A DNA stretch of 64,000 nt from Bosea vestrisii. GTDB lineage: Bacteria; Pseudomonadota; Alphaproteobacteria; Rhizobiales; Beijerinckiaceae. The notes below the pieces were generated by a model. The model was not told the DNA's origin. It ran no database searches and was given only the letters and a program-made list of their open reading frames with translations. Shown piece after piece: positions 38,029 through 46,090 of the stretch; the first letter of the stretch is position 1; every line of letters starts with the position of its first letter. The translations under genes and the position numbers were made by a program. Where the stretch lies: positions 5,112,001 through 5,176,000 of the forward strand of contig NZ_CP126307.1 of assembly GCF_030144325.1 (NCBI RefSeq), read 5' to 3'.

Positions 38029-38059
38029 AGCCGCCGCGCTGCCCAGCTGGCGGCTTTTT
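38029..38059 (+). terminator. Intrinsic terminator or attenuator downstream of the 37964 promoter
   Basis: AGCCGCC (38029-38035) pairs with GGCGGCT (38049-38055). An inner GCTG/CAGC pairing extends the helix, and TTTTT follows. It lies about 35 bases after the predicted start site and 118 bases before the next gene. Confidence 0.75.
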
Positions 38060-38176
38060 CGTGTCCCGGTGCGAGACGACCATTCGCAGATCCATTGGAT
38101 TGCGATCTGGATCCATGTCCGCGCAGCGCCGGTGCGGCCCACAGATGAGCGCCCCGAGATTTGCATGGAGATAGCC

Positions 38177-38635
38177 ATGACCGTTGTCGCGCATGGTCGC
38201 ACGGATGTGCTGGCCGATACTCTCGTCGGGATCACCAACGGCAGTACAACCGTATGGGGGAATCCCTATTATCTCTACCTGAGCAACTTGCAGGCCGGCG
38301 ATATCATCCAGGTGTTCGCCGACATCGAGGCCGAAAACACCGCTACCTACAATGTCGAATTTGCAACCCAGGTCCTGCTCACGAGCTCCTGGGTGCCCAA
38401 CAATGTCAACTCGATCGCAGCCAGTCATATCCTGCTGCCGATCAATGGATACAATGTCGATCAGGCGGAGCATTACTACTCGGAGACCCGAGCAGCTTCC
38501 TATCAGTTGCCGGTCGCGCTGACCGATGCGGTGATGCAGTTCCGTCTGCGCACCCGGTCTTCTGCTGCGACCGGTGGGCAGAACGCGCTGTTCAAGCCGG
38601 GGCAGGGCTTCCTTTCCTATACCGTCCTGCGCTGA
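38177..38635 (+). CDS. Hypothetical protein upstream of the GTA cluster
   Basis: This 152-residue protein is not recognised. The sequence is mostly short beta-strand-like segments rich in Thr, Asn, Tyr and Val (GNPYYLYLSNLQAGDIIQVF, NTATYNVEFATQVLL), suggesting a beta-sandwich. It has no signal peptide and no cysteine. ATG 38177 is chosen because GGAG lies 6 bases upstream; an in-frame ATG at 38165 is the alternative. Its base composition is visibly less GC-rich than its neighbours, and it has its own promoter and terminator upstream. Its position 87 bases before GTA g1 suggests a capsid or tail decoration, but this is inference. Confidence 0.68.
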   Translation: MTVVAHGRTDVLADTLVGITNGSTTVWGNPYYLYLSNLQAGDIIQVFADIEAENTATYNVEFATQVLLTSSWVPNNVNSIAASHILLPINGYNVDQAEHYYSETRAASYQLPVALTDAVMQFRLRTRSSAATGGQNALFKPGQGFLSYTVLR

Positions 38636-38722
38636 ACCTCTGACCGCGGCACCATAACGGGTGCTGTCGACAATTGCCGGCCGCCGCGTGCGGTCGGTTC
38701 CTTGGTAGGGAAAGTAAACGGC

Positions 38723-39128
38723 ATGTCCAAAGCAGATGATACCGCCCCGGCTCGGCCGGCGGCAAAGCGCAAACCCGCGCCGCGCGGTCGCAAGGCGGTG
38801 ATCGGCAAGCTCTGGAAGGCGGCGCAGACTCAGCTCGAGGCGCATGAGGCGCATCTGGCCGAATTGCCGGCCGGCACGGCCGCGAGCGAGACAGACGCCA
38901 AGACACTGGCGACCTTGGCTCGCACCGTGCGCGAGCTGGTCGCGCTGGATTCTGCTGCTGTGGGGGGAGGGAGGACGGTCCGAGGATGAGCCCAGCCCCG
39001 CCGAAGGACTACGCCGAGTCGATGAGCTTCGCAGCGAGCTGGCACGACGCATGGAACGTCTTATCGCTGAGAACGCAGGTGAGGCTGTTCCGGAAGCTGC
39101 TTCCGGATCTGCCTCCGGAGCTGGTTAG
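38723..39128 (+). CDS. GTA small terminase-like protein g1 (frameshifted)
   Basis: This matches the GTA first gene by position and composition: a basic N-terminus (PARPAAKRKPAPRGRKAVIG), a helical segment (LWKAAQTQLEAHEAHLAELP) and TLATLARTVRELVALD. The frame then breaks at a six-G run at 38962-38967. Removing one G continues into GGRSEDEPSPAEGLRRVDEL and RSELARRMERLIAENAGEAV, ending with TAG at 39126-39128, a normal g1 tail. As sequenced, the frame ends at 38989. Small terminase recruits DNA to the packaging motor. It overlaps the terminase gene. Confidence 0.75.
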
Positions 39129-40365
39129 GCTCGTCGAACAGGAGTGGACGTTCTGGGGGCGGCTCGACCAGAAATCCCGCCGCCTGCCGCCTTGGGGAGC
39201 ATGGCTGGTCCTGGGCGGACGCGGAGCGGGGAAAACACGTACCGGCGCCGAGTGGGTAAGGGGCATGGCGCTGGGGCTCGCGCCGATTGCCACTTCTCCC
39301 ATCGGTCGCATCGCCCTGGTCGGCGAGACGCAAGCGCAAGTCCGTGACGTCATGATCGAGGGCGTCTCCGGTTTGCTCGCGATCCATCATCGCTGGGAGA
39401 AGCCGGTCTGGTCGCCGTCGCGGCGCCGGCTCGAATGGGGCAATGGCGCGATCGCGCAGGTGTTCACCGCCGAAGATCCGGAAGGCCTGCGCGGGCCACA
39501 ATTCGGCGCCGCCTGGTCCGACGAACTGGCGAAATGGCCGAACGTTCAGGAGACCTGGGACATGCTGCAGCTCGGCTTGAGGCTCGGCGAACGGCCGCGC
39601 CAGGTGGTGACGACGACGCCGCGCCCGCTGCCTTTGATCAAGCGGCTGCTCGACGATCCCAGAGTCGCCGTTAGCCGGGCGGCGACCAGCGCCAATCGCT
39701 TCAATCTCGCGCCGAGCTTCCTTGAGAGCGTGCGGCAGGCCTATGGCGGCACGCGGCTCGGCCGGCAGGAGCTCGAAGGCGAGATCGTTGAGGAGAGCGC
39801 CGATGCGCTCTGGAGCCGGGCGTTGATCGAAGAATGTCGCGAGCGCGAGGCGCCGTCGCTGGCGCGGATCGTCGTGGCGATCGATCCGCCGGCTTCCTCG
39901 TCGAAGCGGGCCGATTCCTGCGGGCTCGTGGCGGCCGGCATCGATCGCGACGGCGTCGGCCATGTACTAGCGGATGCGACACTCGCCGGCGCCAAGCCGC
40001 ATGAATGGGCTCAAGCAGCCGTCGCACTCTATCGCCGGCTGGAGGCTGATGCGCTGGTCGTCGAGGTCAACCAGGGCGGCGAGATGGCGACGAGCGTCAT
40101 CCGCGAGGTCGATCCTGGCGTGCCGGTCACGCCGGTCAGGGCCTCGCGCGGCAAATTCCTGCGGGCCGAGCCGGTTGCAGCACTCTATGCGCAGGGCCGG
40201 GTGCGCCATGCAGGCGCCTTTCCGGCGCTGGAGGACGAGATGTGCGACTTCGGCTCGACCGGCCTGAGCTCCGGTCGCTCGCCCGACCGGCTCGACGCGC
40301 TGGTCTGGGCACTGACGCATCTGATGCTCGGGCCGAAGGGAAGGCCGCGGGTGAGGGGGCTTTAG
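39022..40365 (+). CDS. GTA large terminase subunit (g2)
   Basis: A DNA-packaging ATPase and nuclease. Walker A GGRGAGKTRTG is at about 65-75, a Walker B-like AAWSDELAKWP follows, and the nuclease domain has IVVAIDPPASSSKRADSCGL and SPDRLDALVWALTHL. The start is uncertain: ATG 39022 (MSFAASW) is used, ATG 38986 and GTG 39079 are alternatives, and none has a good ribosome site. Any of these overlaps the corrected g1, by about 50-140 bases. It heads the RcGTA-like structural cluster. Confidence 0.9.
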   Translation: MSFAASWHDAWNVLSLRTQVRLFRKLLPDLPPELVRLVEQEWTFWGRLDQKSRRLPPWGAWLVLGGRGAGKTRTGAEWVRGMALGLAPIATSPIGRIALVGETQAQVRDVMIEGVSGLLAIHHRWEKPVWSPSRRRLEWGNGAIAQVFTAEDPEGLRGPQFGAAWSDELAKWPNVQETWDMLQLGLRLGERPRQVVTTTPRPLPLIKRLLDDPRVAVSRAATSANRFNLAPSFLESVRQAYGGTRLGRQELEGEIVEESADALWSRALIEECREREAPSLARIVVAIDPPASSSKRADSCGLVAAGIDRDGVGHVLADATLAGAKPHEWAQAAVALYRRLEADALVVEVNQGGEMATSVIREVDPGVPVTPVRASRGKFLRAEPVAALYAQGRVRHAGAFPALEDEMCDFGSTGLSSGRSPDRLDALVWALTHLMLGPKGRPRVRGL

Positions 40366-40397
40366 CGCCCGACGATCGCAACAACAGCGAGAAATCC

Positions 40398-41570
40398 ATG
40401 CTCAATTTCCTTCGCAGCCTGCGCGGCCCCGCCGCGCCGGAACAGAAGCGCTCGCGCGTCGGGCCGCTGATCGCCCTGCACGAGGCGGGGCGCCCGGTCT
40501 GGACGCCGCGCGACTATGGCGCCCTGGCGCGCGAGGGCTATCAGCGCAATCCGGTGGTGCATCGCTGCGTCAGGCTGATTACCGAGGCGGCGGCGCAGAC
40601 TCAGCTGATCGCCAAGGTCGGCGAGCGCGAGATGCCGGAGCACCCGGCCCTGGCACTGATTGAGCGGCCCAACCCGCGCCAGGGCGGCATCGCCTTTCGC
40701 GAGATGCTCTATGGGCACCTGCTCGTCGCTGGGAACGCCTATGTCGAGGCGGCGAGCATTGGCCGCGAGCCGCGCGAACTTTATGCGCTCCGGCCCGATC
40801 GGATGCGTGTGGTGCCCGGCCGCGACGGCTGGCCCGAGGCCTATGACTATACGGTCGGTGCGCAGACCATCCGCTTCCGTCAGGACGAAGGCGCGCTGCC
40901 GCCGATCCTGCACCTGTCGCTGTTCCATCCCGTTGACGACCATTACGGCCTCTCGCCGATCGAGGCGGCTGCCTGCTCGCTCGACGTCCACAACGCCGCC
41001 GGCGCCTGGCACAAGGCGCTGCTCGACAATGCGGCCCGGCCTTCCGGTGCGCTTGTCTATAACGGCCCGGAAGGCGGCACGCTGACCGAGGCGCAGTTCG
41101 AGCGGCTGAAGCAGGAGCTGGAGGAGGGTTTCCAGGGCGCGCGCAATGCCGGCCGGCCGCTGCTGCTCGAAGGCGGGCTCGATTGGAAGCCGCTGTCATT
41201 GTCGCCGGCCGAGCTCGATTTCGTCGCTGCCAAGGGCGTCGCCGCGCGCGAGATCGCACTCGCCTTCGGGGTGCCGCCGCTACTGCTCGGCATGCCCGGA
41301 GATAATACCCATGCCAATTTCGCCGAGGCCAATCGCGCCTTCTGGCGCCAGACGCTGATCCCGCTGGTCCGGCGCACGGCCCAGTCGCTGGCGCAATGGC
41401 TCGGCCCGGCCTTCGGCGATGTGCTCTCCCTCGAGCCGGACCTTGATGCGATCGAGGCGTTGGCGGACGAGCGAGAATCGCTCTGGCGGCGGGTCTCTGC
41501 CGCCGCCTTCCTCAACGAGGACGAGAAGCGCGAGGCGGTCGGCTATGGCCGCCGGGAGGTGTCGTCATGA
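40398..41570 (+). CDS. GTA portal protein (g3), HK97 family
   Basis: A 390-residue portal forming the dodecameric DNA gateway of the capsid. HK97-portal features include VVHRCVRLITEAAAQ, HLSLFHPVDDHYGLSPIEAA and LLLGMPGDNTHANFAEANRAF. The ATG at 40398 lies 32 bases after the terminase stop; the frame extending back to 40242 is a shadow. Its stop overlaps the next small gene (ATGA). Confidence 0.93.
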   Translation: MLNFLRSLRGPAAPEQKRSRVGPLIALHEAGRPVWTPRDYGALAREGYQRNPVVHRCVRLITEAAAQTQLIAKVGEREMPEHPALALIERPNPRQGGIAFREMLYGHLLVAGNAYVEAASIGREPRELYALRPDRMRVVPGRDGWPEAYDYTVGAQTIRFRQDEGALPPILHLSLFHPVDDHYGLSPIEAAACSLDVHNAAGAWHKALLDNAARPSGALVYNGPEGGTLTEAQFERLKQELEEGFQGARNAGRPLLLEGGLDWKPLSLSPAELDFVAAKGVAAREIALAFGVPPLLLGMPGDNTHANFAEANRAFWRQTLIPLVRRTAQSLAQWLGPAFGDVLSLEPDLDAIEALADERESLWRRVSAAAFLNEDEKREAVGYGRREVSS

Positions 41571-41767
41571 GTCCCTTCGATGGAGCTGCCGCAGGCATCG
41601 TTGCACGCGGCGATCTCGGCCATCTCGCGCTGCTGCTCTGGGCCTTCTGCGCCTCGGGGCTCGCCCTCTTTTCCTTGCGCGAGCTGATCGCCGCCAACCG
41701 GCGCTTCGACGAGTTCGTGCGCGAACTCGCCCGCTTCAACGCCCGCTACGAGGGAGGGGATTCATGA
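41567..41767 (+). CDS. GTA small membrane-segment protein (g3.5-like)
   Basis: A 66-residue protein with one hydrophobic helix (LALLLWAFCASGLALFSL) followed by a charged amphipathic tail (NRRFDEFVRELARFNARYEG). It corresponds by position and size to the small gene between portal and protease in RcGTA. Both its start and stop overlap neighbours by ATGA. The function is unknown; a role at the portal or membrane is a guess. Confidence 0.78.
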   Translation: MSPFDGAAAGIVARGDLGHLALLLWAFCASGLALFSLRELIAANRRFDEFVRELARFNARYEGGDS

Positions 41768-41934
41768 GCAAGACCGGGGGCAAATCGCCGCCCAGGCCGG
41801 CCCCGGCCGCCGTGCGATCGGGTGTGGCCGCGCCGCGTCCCGGCCGCCCGCCGCGCGACGTCTTCGGCCGCTTCTTCGAGACGCTCGGACAGCTCGACCC
41901 GAATGGTCGCGGCGGGCGGGGAGGGGCACGATGA
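41764..41934 (+). CDS. Small basic protein between g3.5 and prohead protease
   Basis: A 56-residue Pro/Arg/Gly-rich protein (SPPRPAPAAVRSGVAAPRPG, then RDVFGRFFETLGQLDP). Its ATG overlaps the upstream stop and its stop overlaps the protease ATG, both as ATGA, which is strong evidence that it is translated. The short segment VFGRFFETLGQLDP looks helical. No named family is recognised. Confidence 0.65.
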   Translation: MSKTGGKSPPRPAPAAVRSGVAAPRPGRPPRDVFGRFFETLGQLDPNGRGGRGGAR

Positions 41935-42455
41935 GAGCCGCCATGCCCCGTTATCCGTCAATGGCGCGCGAGGCCAAGTTCCTGGCGCAGCCGCTGGCCA
42001 GGGTCGAGCCGGATGGCGCCTTCGAGGGCTATGCCAGCCTGTTCCGCATCGCCGATCTCGGCAAGGACGTGGTCGAGCCCGGGGCCTTCCGCGACTGCCT
42101 CGCCCGCCGCGGCGCCACCGGGATCAGGATGCTCTGGCAGCATGATCCGACCGAGCCGATCGGCCGCTGGCTCGAACTGCGCGAGGATTCGCGTGGCCTG
42201 TATGTCCGCGGCCGCCTTTCGCTCGCCGTGGCGCGAGCCCGCGAGCTGCATGCACTGATGCGTGACGGCGCCGTCGACGGACTGTCGATCGGCTTCCGCT
42301 CGCAGCGCGCCCGCAGCGAGCCGCGCACCGGCCTGCGCCGCCTGGAGAAGGTCGACCTCTGGGAGATTTCGCTCGTCACCTTCCCGATGCTGCCGCAGGC
42401 AAGGGTCAGCGCCGTCAAGGCGCTGCGCCCGCCCAGCCACGCTGCCTTTGCCTGA
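41931..42455 (+). CDS. GTA prohead protease (g4), HK97 type
   Basis: A 174-residue maturation protease of the U35/herpes assemblin-like fold. Typical segments are FEGYASLFRIADLGKDVVEP, MLWQHDPTEPIGRW (His), DGAVDGLSIGFR (Ser) and LWEISLVTFPMLPQARV. It cleaves scaffold sequence from the capsid protein. It may start at 41931 or at the in-frame ATG 41943. The capsid gene follows after 37 bases. Confidence 0.93.
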   Translation: MRAAMPRYPSMAREAKFLAQPLARVEPDGAFEGYASLFRIADLGKDVVEPGAFRDCLARRGATGIRMLWQHDPTEPIGRWLELREDSRGLYVRGRLSLAVARARELHALMRDGAVDGLSIGFRSQRARSEPRTGLRRLEKVDLWEISLVTFPMLPQARVSAVKALRPPSHAAFA

Positions 42456-42492
42456 AAACTGCACTCAAAACCGCAAAACCACAGGAGATTCC

Positions 42493-43734
42493 ATGACTGC
42501 TTTGAACCAGGCTCCCGAGACCAAGGCGACCGGCGAGGCCGCCGCCATCTATGACGATCTGCGCTACACGCTCGAGGCCTATCGCGCCACCAATGACGAG
42601 CGCCTGGCCGAACTTGAAACCCGCATGGGCGGTGACGTCCTGACCGGCGAAAAGCTCACCCGTCTCGACGACGCGCTCGACGAAACCCGCCGCCGGCTCG
42701 ACCGGCTGAGCCTCGACAGGAGCCGCCCGGCGCTGGGTGCGAGCGAGGAGCGCGACCCGGCCGTGGCCGAGCACAAGGCGGCCTTCGCGTCCTATGTCCG
42801 CCATGGCGAGGCGACGGGCCTGAAGCGGCTCGAGGCGAAGGCGCTTTCGGCCGGCTCCGGCCCGGATGGCGGCTATCTCGCGCCTTCGACGGTCGAGGGC
42901 GAGATCCTGCGCCGCCTTGCCAGCGTCTCGCCGATCCGTTCGATCGCGACGGTGCGCACCATCTCGTCCGGCACCTACAAGAAGGCGTTCTCGACCACCG
43001 GTCCGGCTTCCGGCTGGGTCGCCGAGACGGCGGCCCGTCCGCAGAGCGGCACGCCGACCCTGGCCGAGCTCTCCTTCCCGGCGATGGAACTCTACGCCAT
43101 GCCCGCGGCGACGCAGACCCTGCTCGACGACGCCATCGTCGACATTGACCAGTGGATCGCCGAGGAGGTCGAGAGCGCCTTCGCCGAGCAGGAGGGAGCC
43201 GCCTTCGTCAGTGGTGATGGCGTCGACAAGCCCAAGGGCTTCCTCGCCTATCCGACCGCGGCCGATGCGAGCTGGAGCTGGGGCAATATCGGCACGCTGA
43301 AGACCGGCGTCGCCGGCGCTTTCGCCGCCTCCAGCCCGTCGGACATCCTGGTCGACCTCGTCTATGCGCTGAAGGCCGGCTATCGCCAGAACGCCAGCTT
43401 CGTGATGAACCGCAAGACGCAGGCCGCGGTGCGCAAGTTCAAGGACTCGACCGGCCAGTATCTCTGGCAGCCGCCGGCTGCAGCGGGCGCGCAGGCGACG
43501 CTGCTCGGCTTCTCGGTCGTCGAGGCCGAGGACATGCCGAATGTCGCGACGGACTCGGTCTCGATCGCCTTCGGCGACTTCCGGCGCGGTTATCTCGTCG
43601 TCGACCGGGCGGGCGTGCGCATCCTGCGCGATCCCTACTCCGCCAAGCCGCACGTGCTGTTCTACACGACCAAGCGCGTTGGCGGCGGCGTGCAGGACTT
43701 CGCCGCGATCAAGGGGCTGAAGTTCTCGGCCTGA
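42493..43734 (+). CDS. GTA major capsid protein (g5), HK97 fold
   Basis: A 413-residue capsid protein. The N-terminal 120 residues are helical/charged and probably serve as the scaffold removed by g4 (LEAYRATNDERLAELETRMG). The HK97 core begins near SAGSGPDGGYLAPSTVEGEI and includes ASSPSDILVDLVYALKAGYR and RRGYLVVDRAGVRILRDPYS. AGGAG lies 5 bases before the ATG at 42493. In typical GTA clusters the connector gene follows directly; here two opposite-strand protease genes intervene. Confidence 0.95.
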   Translation: MTALNQAPETKATGEAAAIYDDLRYTLEAYRATNDERLAELETRMGGDVLTGEKLTRLDDALDETRRRLDRLSLDRSRPALGASEERDPAVAEHKAAFASYVRHGEATGLKRLEAKALSAGSGPDGGYLAPSTVEGEILRRLASVSPIRSIATVRTISSGTYKKAFSTTGPASGWVAETAARPQSGTPTLAELSFPAMELYAMPAATQTLLDDAIVDIDQWIAEEVESAFAEQEGAAFVSGDGVDKPKGFLAYPTAADASWSWGNIGTLKTGVAGAFAASSPSDILVDLVYALKAGYRQNASFVMNRKTQAAVRKFKDSTGQYLWQPPAAAGAQATLLGFSVVEAEDMPNVATDSVSIAFGDFRRGYLVVDRAGVRILRDPYSAKPHVLFYTTKRVGGGVQDFAAIKGLKFSA

Positions 43735-43741
43735 TGCCTGG

Positions 43742-44539
43742 TTAGCGGCCGAACCACCAGCTGTAGCTTGCGTTCGGGCGCGCATCCTCGCGCGCCTGGC
43801 GCGGCTCGTCGCCATAGTTGAGCAGGCGCTCGCTTGCTTCGGCGATCCAGGCGCGGTGGTCGCTGACCGGTGTGATCGCGGTGAAGCCGCCGCAGATCAG
43901 CTTGACGCGCGAGCTCAAGGGTCCGCTCGACCAGGAGACGATGCCGACAAGATCACGCGAACCGGGCGGGCCACGCAACACGGGCCCGCCGGAATCGCCG
44001 CGGCAGGCGCCGGCGCCGAGGATCTCGCCGCGATTCTCGGTATCGACCGCGACCTTGACCGTGTTGGCGGTGGTATAGTTGCCGGCATTGACCAAAGTCA
44101 CCTCGCGCAGCGTGCGCGCGGTCTTCTTGTTGGTCTCGGAAGCGAGGCCAAAGCCCGCCATGGTCACGGTCTCGCCCTGCCACAACCCGCTACCGAGCGT
44201 CAGAGGCTGGATATCGGCGGGCAGTGGCGTGGCGAGGCGCAGCAGGGCCAGATCGGCGCCAGGCTGCGTACGTGGCGTCGTGCCGGGCACGAAAGTCGGG
44301 TGCGGCAGGACCGCTGCGACGATATGCGTCCGATTACGGAAGCGCTTGTCGAGGCTGATCACGCGCACCGAACCGCCGGTCATCAGGCAATGGGCCGCCG
44401 TCAGTACCAGTTCGGAGGAGATTGCGGCGCCGGAGCAGAGTTCGCCGCGGCTGGTCTCGACCCGCAAGGTCGAGGCGCGTGCGCCATCGACCGTGCGCGA
44501 GGTCACGCCGCCGATCACGGCCTGTGCCGGCGCGGTCAT
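43742..44539 (-). CDS. Secreted trypsin-like serine protease inside the GTA cluster (signal peptide probably frameshifted)
   Basis: An S1-family protease of 265 residues as sequenced. The zymogen-like VIGG junction is followed by the triad TAAHC (His50), DLALL (Asp96) and GDSGGP (Ser183). A GTA location is unexpected. The ATG at 44539 leaves no signal peptide, but a minus-strand frame from 44607 reads a start plus SKRAAIVAIAFAVV and needs one extra base near 44540-44560 to join MTAPAQA|VIGG. That would make a complete export signal. It is convergent with the capsid gene, 7 bases away, with no terminator between. Confidence 0.85.
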   Translation of the reverse strand: MTAPAQAVIGGVTSRTVDGARASTLRVETSRGELCSGAAISSELVLTAAHCLMTGGSVRVISLDKRFRNRTHIVAAVLPHPTFVPGTTPRTQPGADLALLRLATPLPADIQPLTLGSGLWQGETVTMAGFGLASETNKKTARTLREVTLVNAGNYTTANTVKVAVDTENRGEILGAGACRGDSGGPVLRGPPGSRDLVGIVSWSSGPLSSRVKLICGGFTAITPVSDHRAWIAEASERLLNYGDEPRQAREDARPNASYSWWFGR

Positions 44540-44673
44540 CTGCAGACCACTGCAAAAGCTATCGCGACGATCGCGGCGCGCTTCGAATAGGTCACGGTCG
44601 AGATCATCGCTGTCATGGCTTCAATGTATGGTTTGCTGCGGCGCAGTCCAGTGCTGTTCGCGCCGAGGGGTCA

Positions 44674-45447
44674 TCAGGGGGCGGTGGTCCAGTCGGCGCT
44701 CTCGCCCCACCCTGACAAGGTGCGGTCGATCCAGCCGCGCTGAGGTGCGATGAGCACACCCTGGCTGAGCAGGCCGCATTGCTTGCCGGCCCCACCGGTG
44801 GACCAGCTGGCGACGGCGACGACGCCATTCGAGCCTGCGACGATAGGGCCGCCGGAATCGCCCTGGCAGGCGCCGCCGCCTGGCCGCTTGCCGCCGGTCG
44901 CCGGATCGGACGCCCAGATCAGGACGCGGCCTGGCCCGTAGGGCTCGACGGTGGCGAGTGCGGCTGAGCGGTAGGTGCCGGTGGTCTTCGCCTCGCCTTC
45001 GCGCGAGACGCCGTAGCCCGCCAGCGTAACCGGCGATCCGGCGCGTGGCAGTGCGCCGTCGACCAGCGTCGCAGGGGAGAAGCGCGCCGGCAGCGGTGCT
45101 GCGAGCCTGACCAGCGCGAGGTCGATCGAGCGCTGCCGGTTCGCGACGGACTTGGCGTTGAACTCCGGATGCAGAGCGATGGCTGCCGGTTCGACCAGCA
45201 TCGGCTGGCCGCCGTCCTGCCAGTGAATGCGCAGGTCGACCCGAGCATCGGCGCAATGGGCGGCGGTGAGGATGGCGCGGCGCGACAGCACGATGCCGGT
45301 GCAGACGCCGCCGCGCGCGTTGAGAACCATCAGGGTCGAGCTGGCGATAGGGCCGCCCTCGCGCCCGCCAACTATGGCTGACGCGGACCAGGGCGCAGCG
45401 AGAGCTGCTGCCAGGGCCGCCAGTCCAATCGCTGTTCTGCCGTGCAT
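44674..45447 (-). CDS. Secreted trypsin-like serine protease, second copy inside the GTA cluster
   Basis: A 257-residue S1-family protease with a signal peptide (IGLAALAAALAAPWSASA|IVGG) and triad TAAHC (His64), DLALV (Asp109), GDSGGP (Ser198). The signal runs straight into IVGG, so it may need no propeptide cleavage. GGAGG lies 7 bases before the ATG at 45447. It shares the 44540-44674 gap with its paralog. Both lie between capsid and connector, opposite to all GTA genes. Confidence 0.9.
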   Translation of the reverse strand: MHGRTAIGLAALAAALAAPWSASAIVGGREGGPIASSTLMVLNARGGVCTGIVLSRRAILTAAHCADARVDLRIHWQDGGQPMLVEPAAIALHPEFNAKSVANRQRSIDLALVRLAAPLPARFSPATLVDGALPRAGSPVTLAGYGVSREGEAKTTGTYRSAALATVEPYGPGRVLIWASDPATGGKRPGGGACQGDSGGPIVAGSNGVVAVASWSTGGAGKQCGLLSQGVLIAPQRGWIDRTLSGWGESADWTTAP

Positions 45448-45521
45448 CGAGCCGCCTCCGCTGTCGAGCGGGGCTCGATAGCGCATCGGCGCCAACGTTC
45501 AAACCCGGGAGATGAGAGACC

Positions 45522-46090
45522 ATGACGCCGCTCGCCCTGACGCCGCCCACCATCGAGCCGGTCTCGCTATCGGAAGCCAAGGATTTCCTGAGGATTCTCG
45601 CCGATGACGAGGACGAGTTGCTCGGGACCTTGCTCACCGCGGCCCGCCTGATGATCGAGGCCGCGTCCGGGCGCCTTCTGATCGAGCAGGGTTGGCGAAT
45701 CGTGCTCGACGCCTGGCCGCAAGGCAGCGAGATTCGCCTGCCACTCTCGCCGGTGCGCAGCCTCACGGCTGCACGCGTCCATCCACCGCGGGCGCGGCTG
45801 AACCGGTTGCGCCGTCGTCGCTGACGCTGGTCGAGGGCTCCGATCCGCCGCTGATCAGCGTTTCAGCTCCGGTCCCGGCGCCCGGTCGTGCCCGCTCCGC
45901 GATCGAGATCGACCTCGTCGCCGGCTTCGGCGCGACGCGTGACACGGTGCCGGCGCCGTTGCGGCAGGCCGTGCTGAGGCTCGCCTGCCGCTGGTTCGAG
46001 CATCGCGGCGACGTGGTCAGCCGCGATGCGCTGCGGTTGCCGGCCGAGATCGCCGCACTCGTCGCTCCGTTTCGCCGTGTGAGGCTCTGA
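45522..46090 (+). CDS. GTA head-tail connector/adaptor protein (g6, frameshifted)
   Basis: This is the gp6-like adaptor. The N-terminal part is EPVSLSEAKDFLRILADDED followed by LLGTLLTAARLMIEAASGRLL; the C-terminal part is APLRQAVLRLACRWFEHRGD followed by ALRLPAEIAALVAPFRRVRL. The frame breaks near 45783-45784. One extra C in CATCCACC would join SLTAARVHP to TAGAAEPVAPSSLTLVEG. As sequenced, the first frame ends at 45824. The corrected protein of about 189 residues fits the family. The gene overlaps g7 by one base (TGATG). Confidence 0.8.

Noticed and set aside
38003..39052. A 349-codon minus-strand frame across the region before the GTA
   Set aside because: It crosses the promoter, terminator and two plus-strand genes and has low-complexity character with no domain.
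42415..43815. A 466-codon minus-strand frame opposite the GTA capsid gene
   Set aside because: Shadow of the capsid gene; no domain and no ribosome site.
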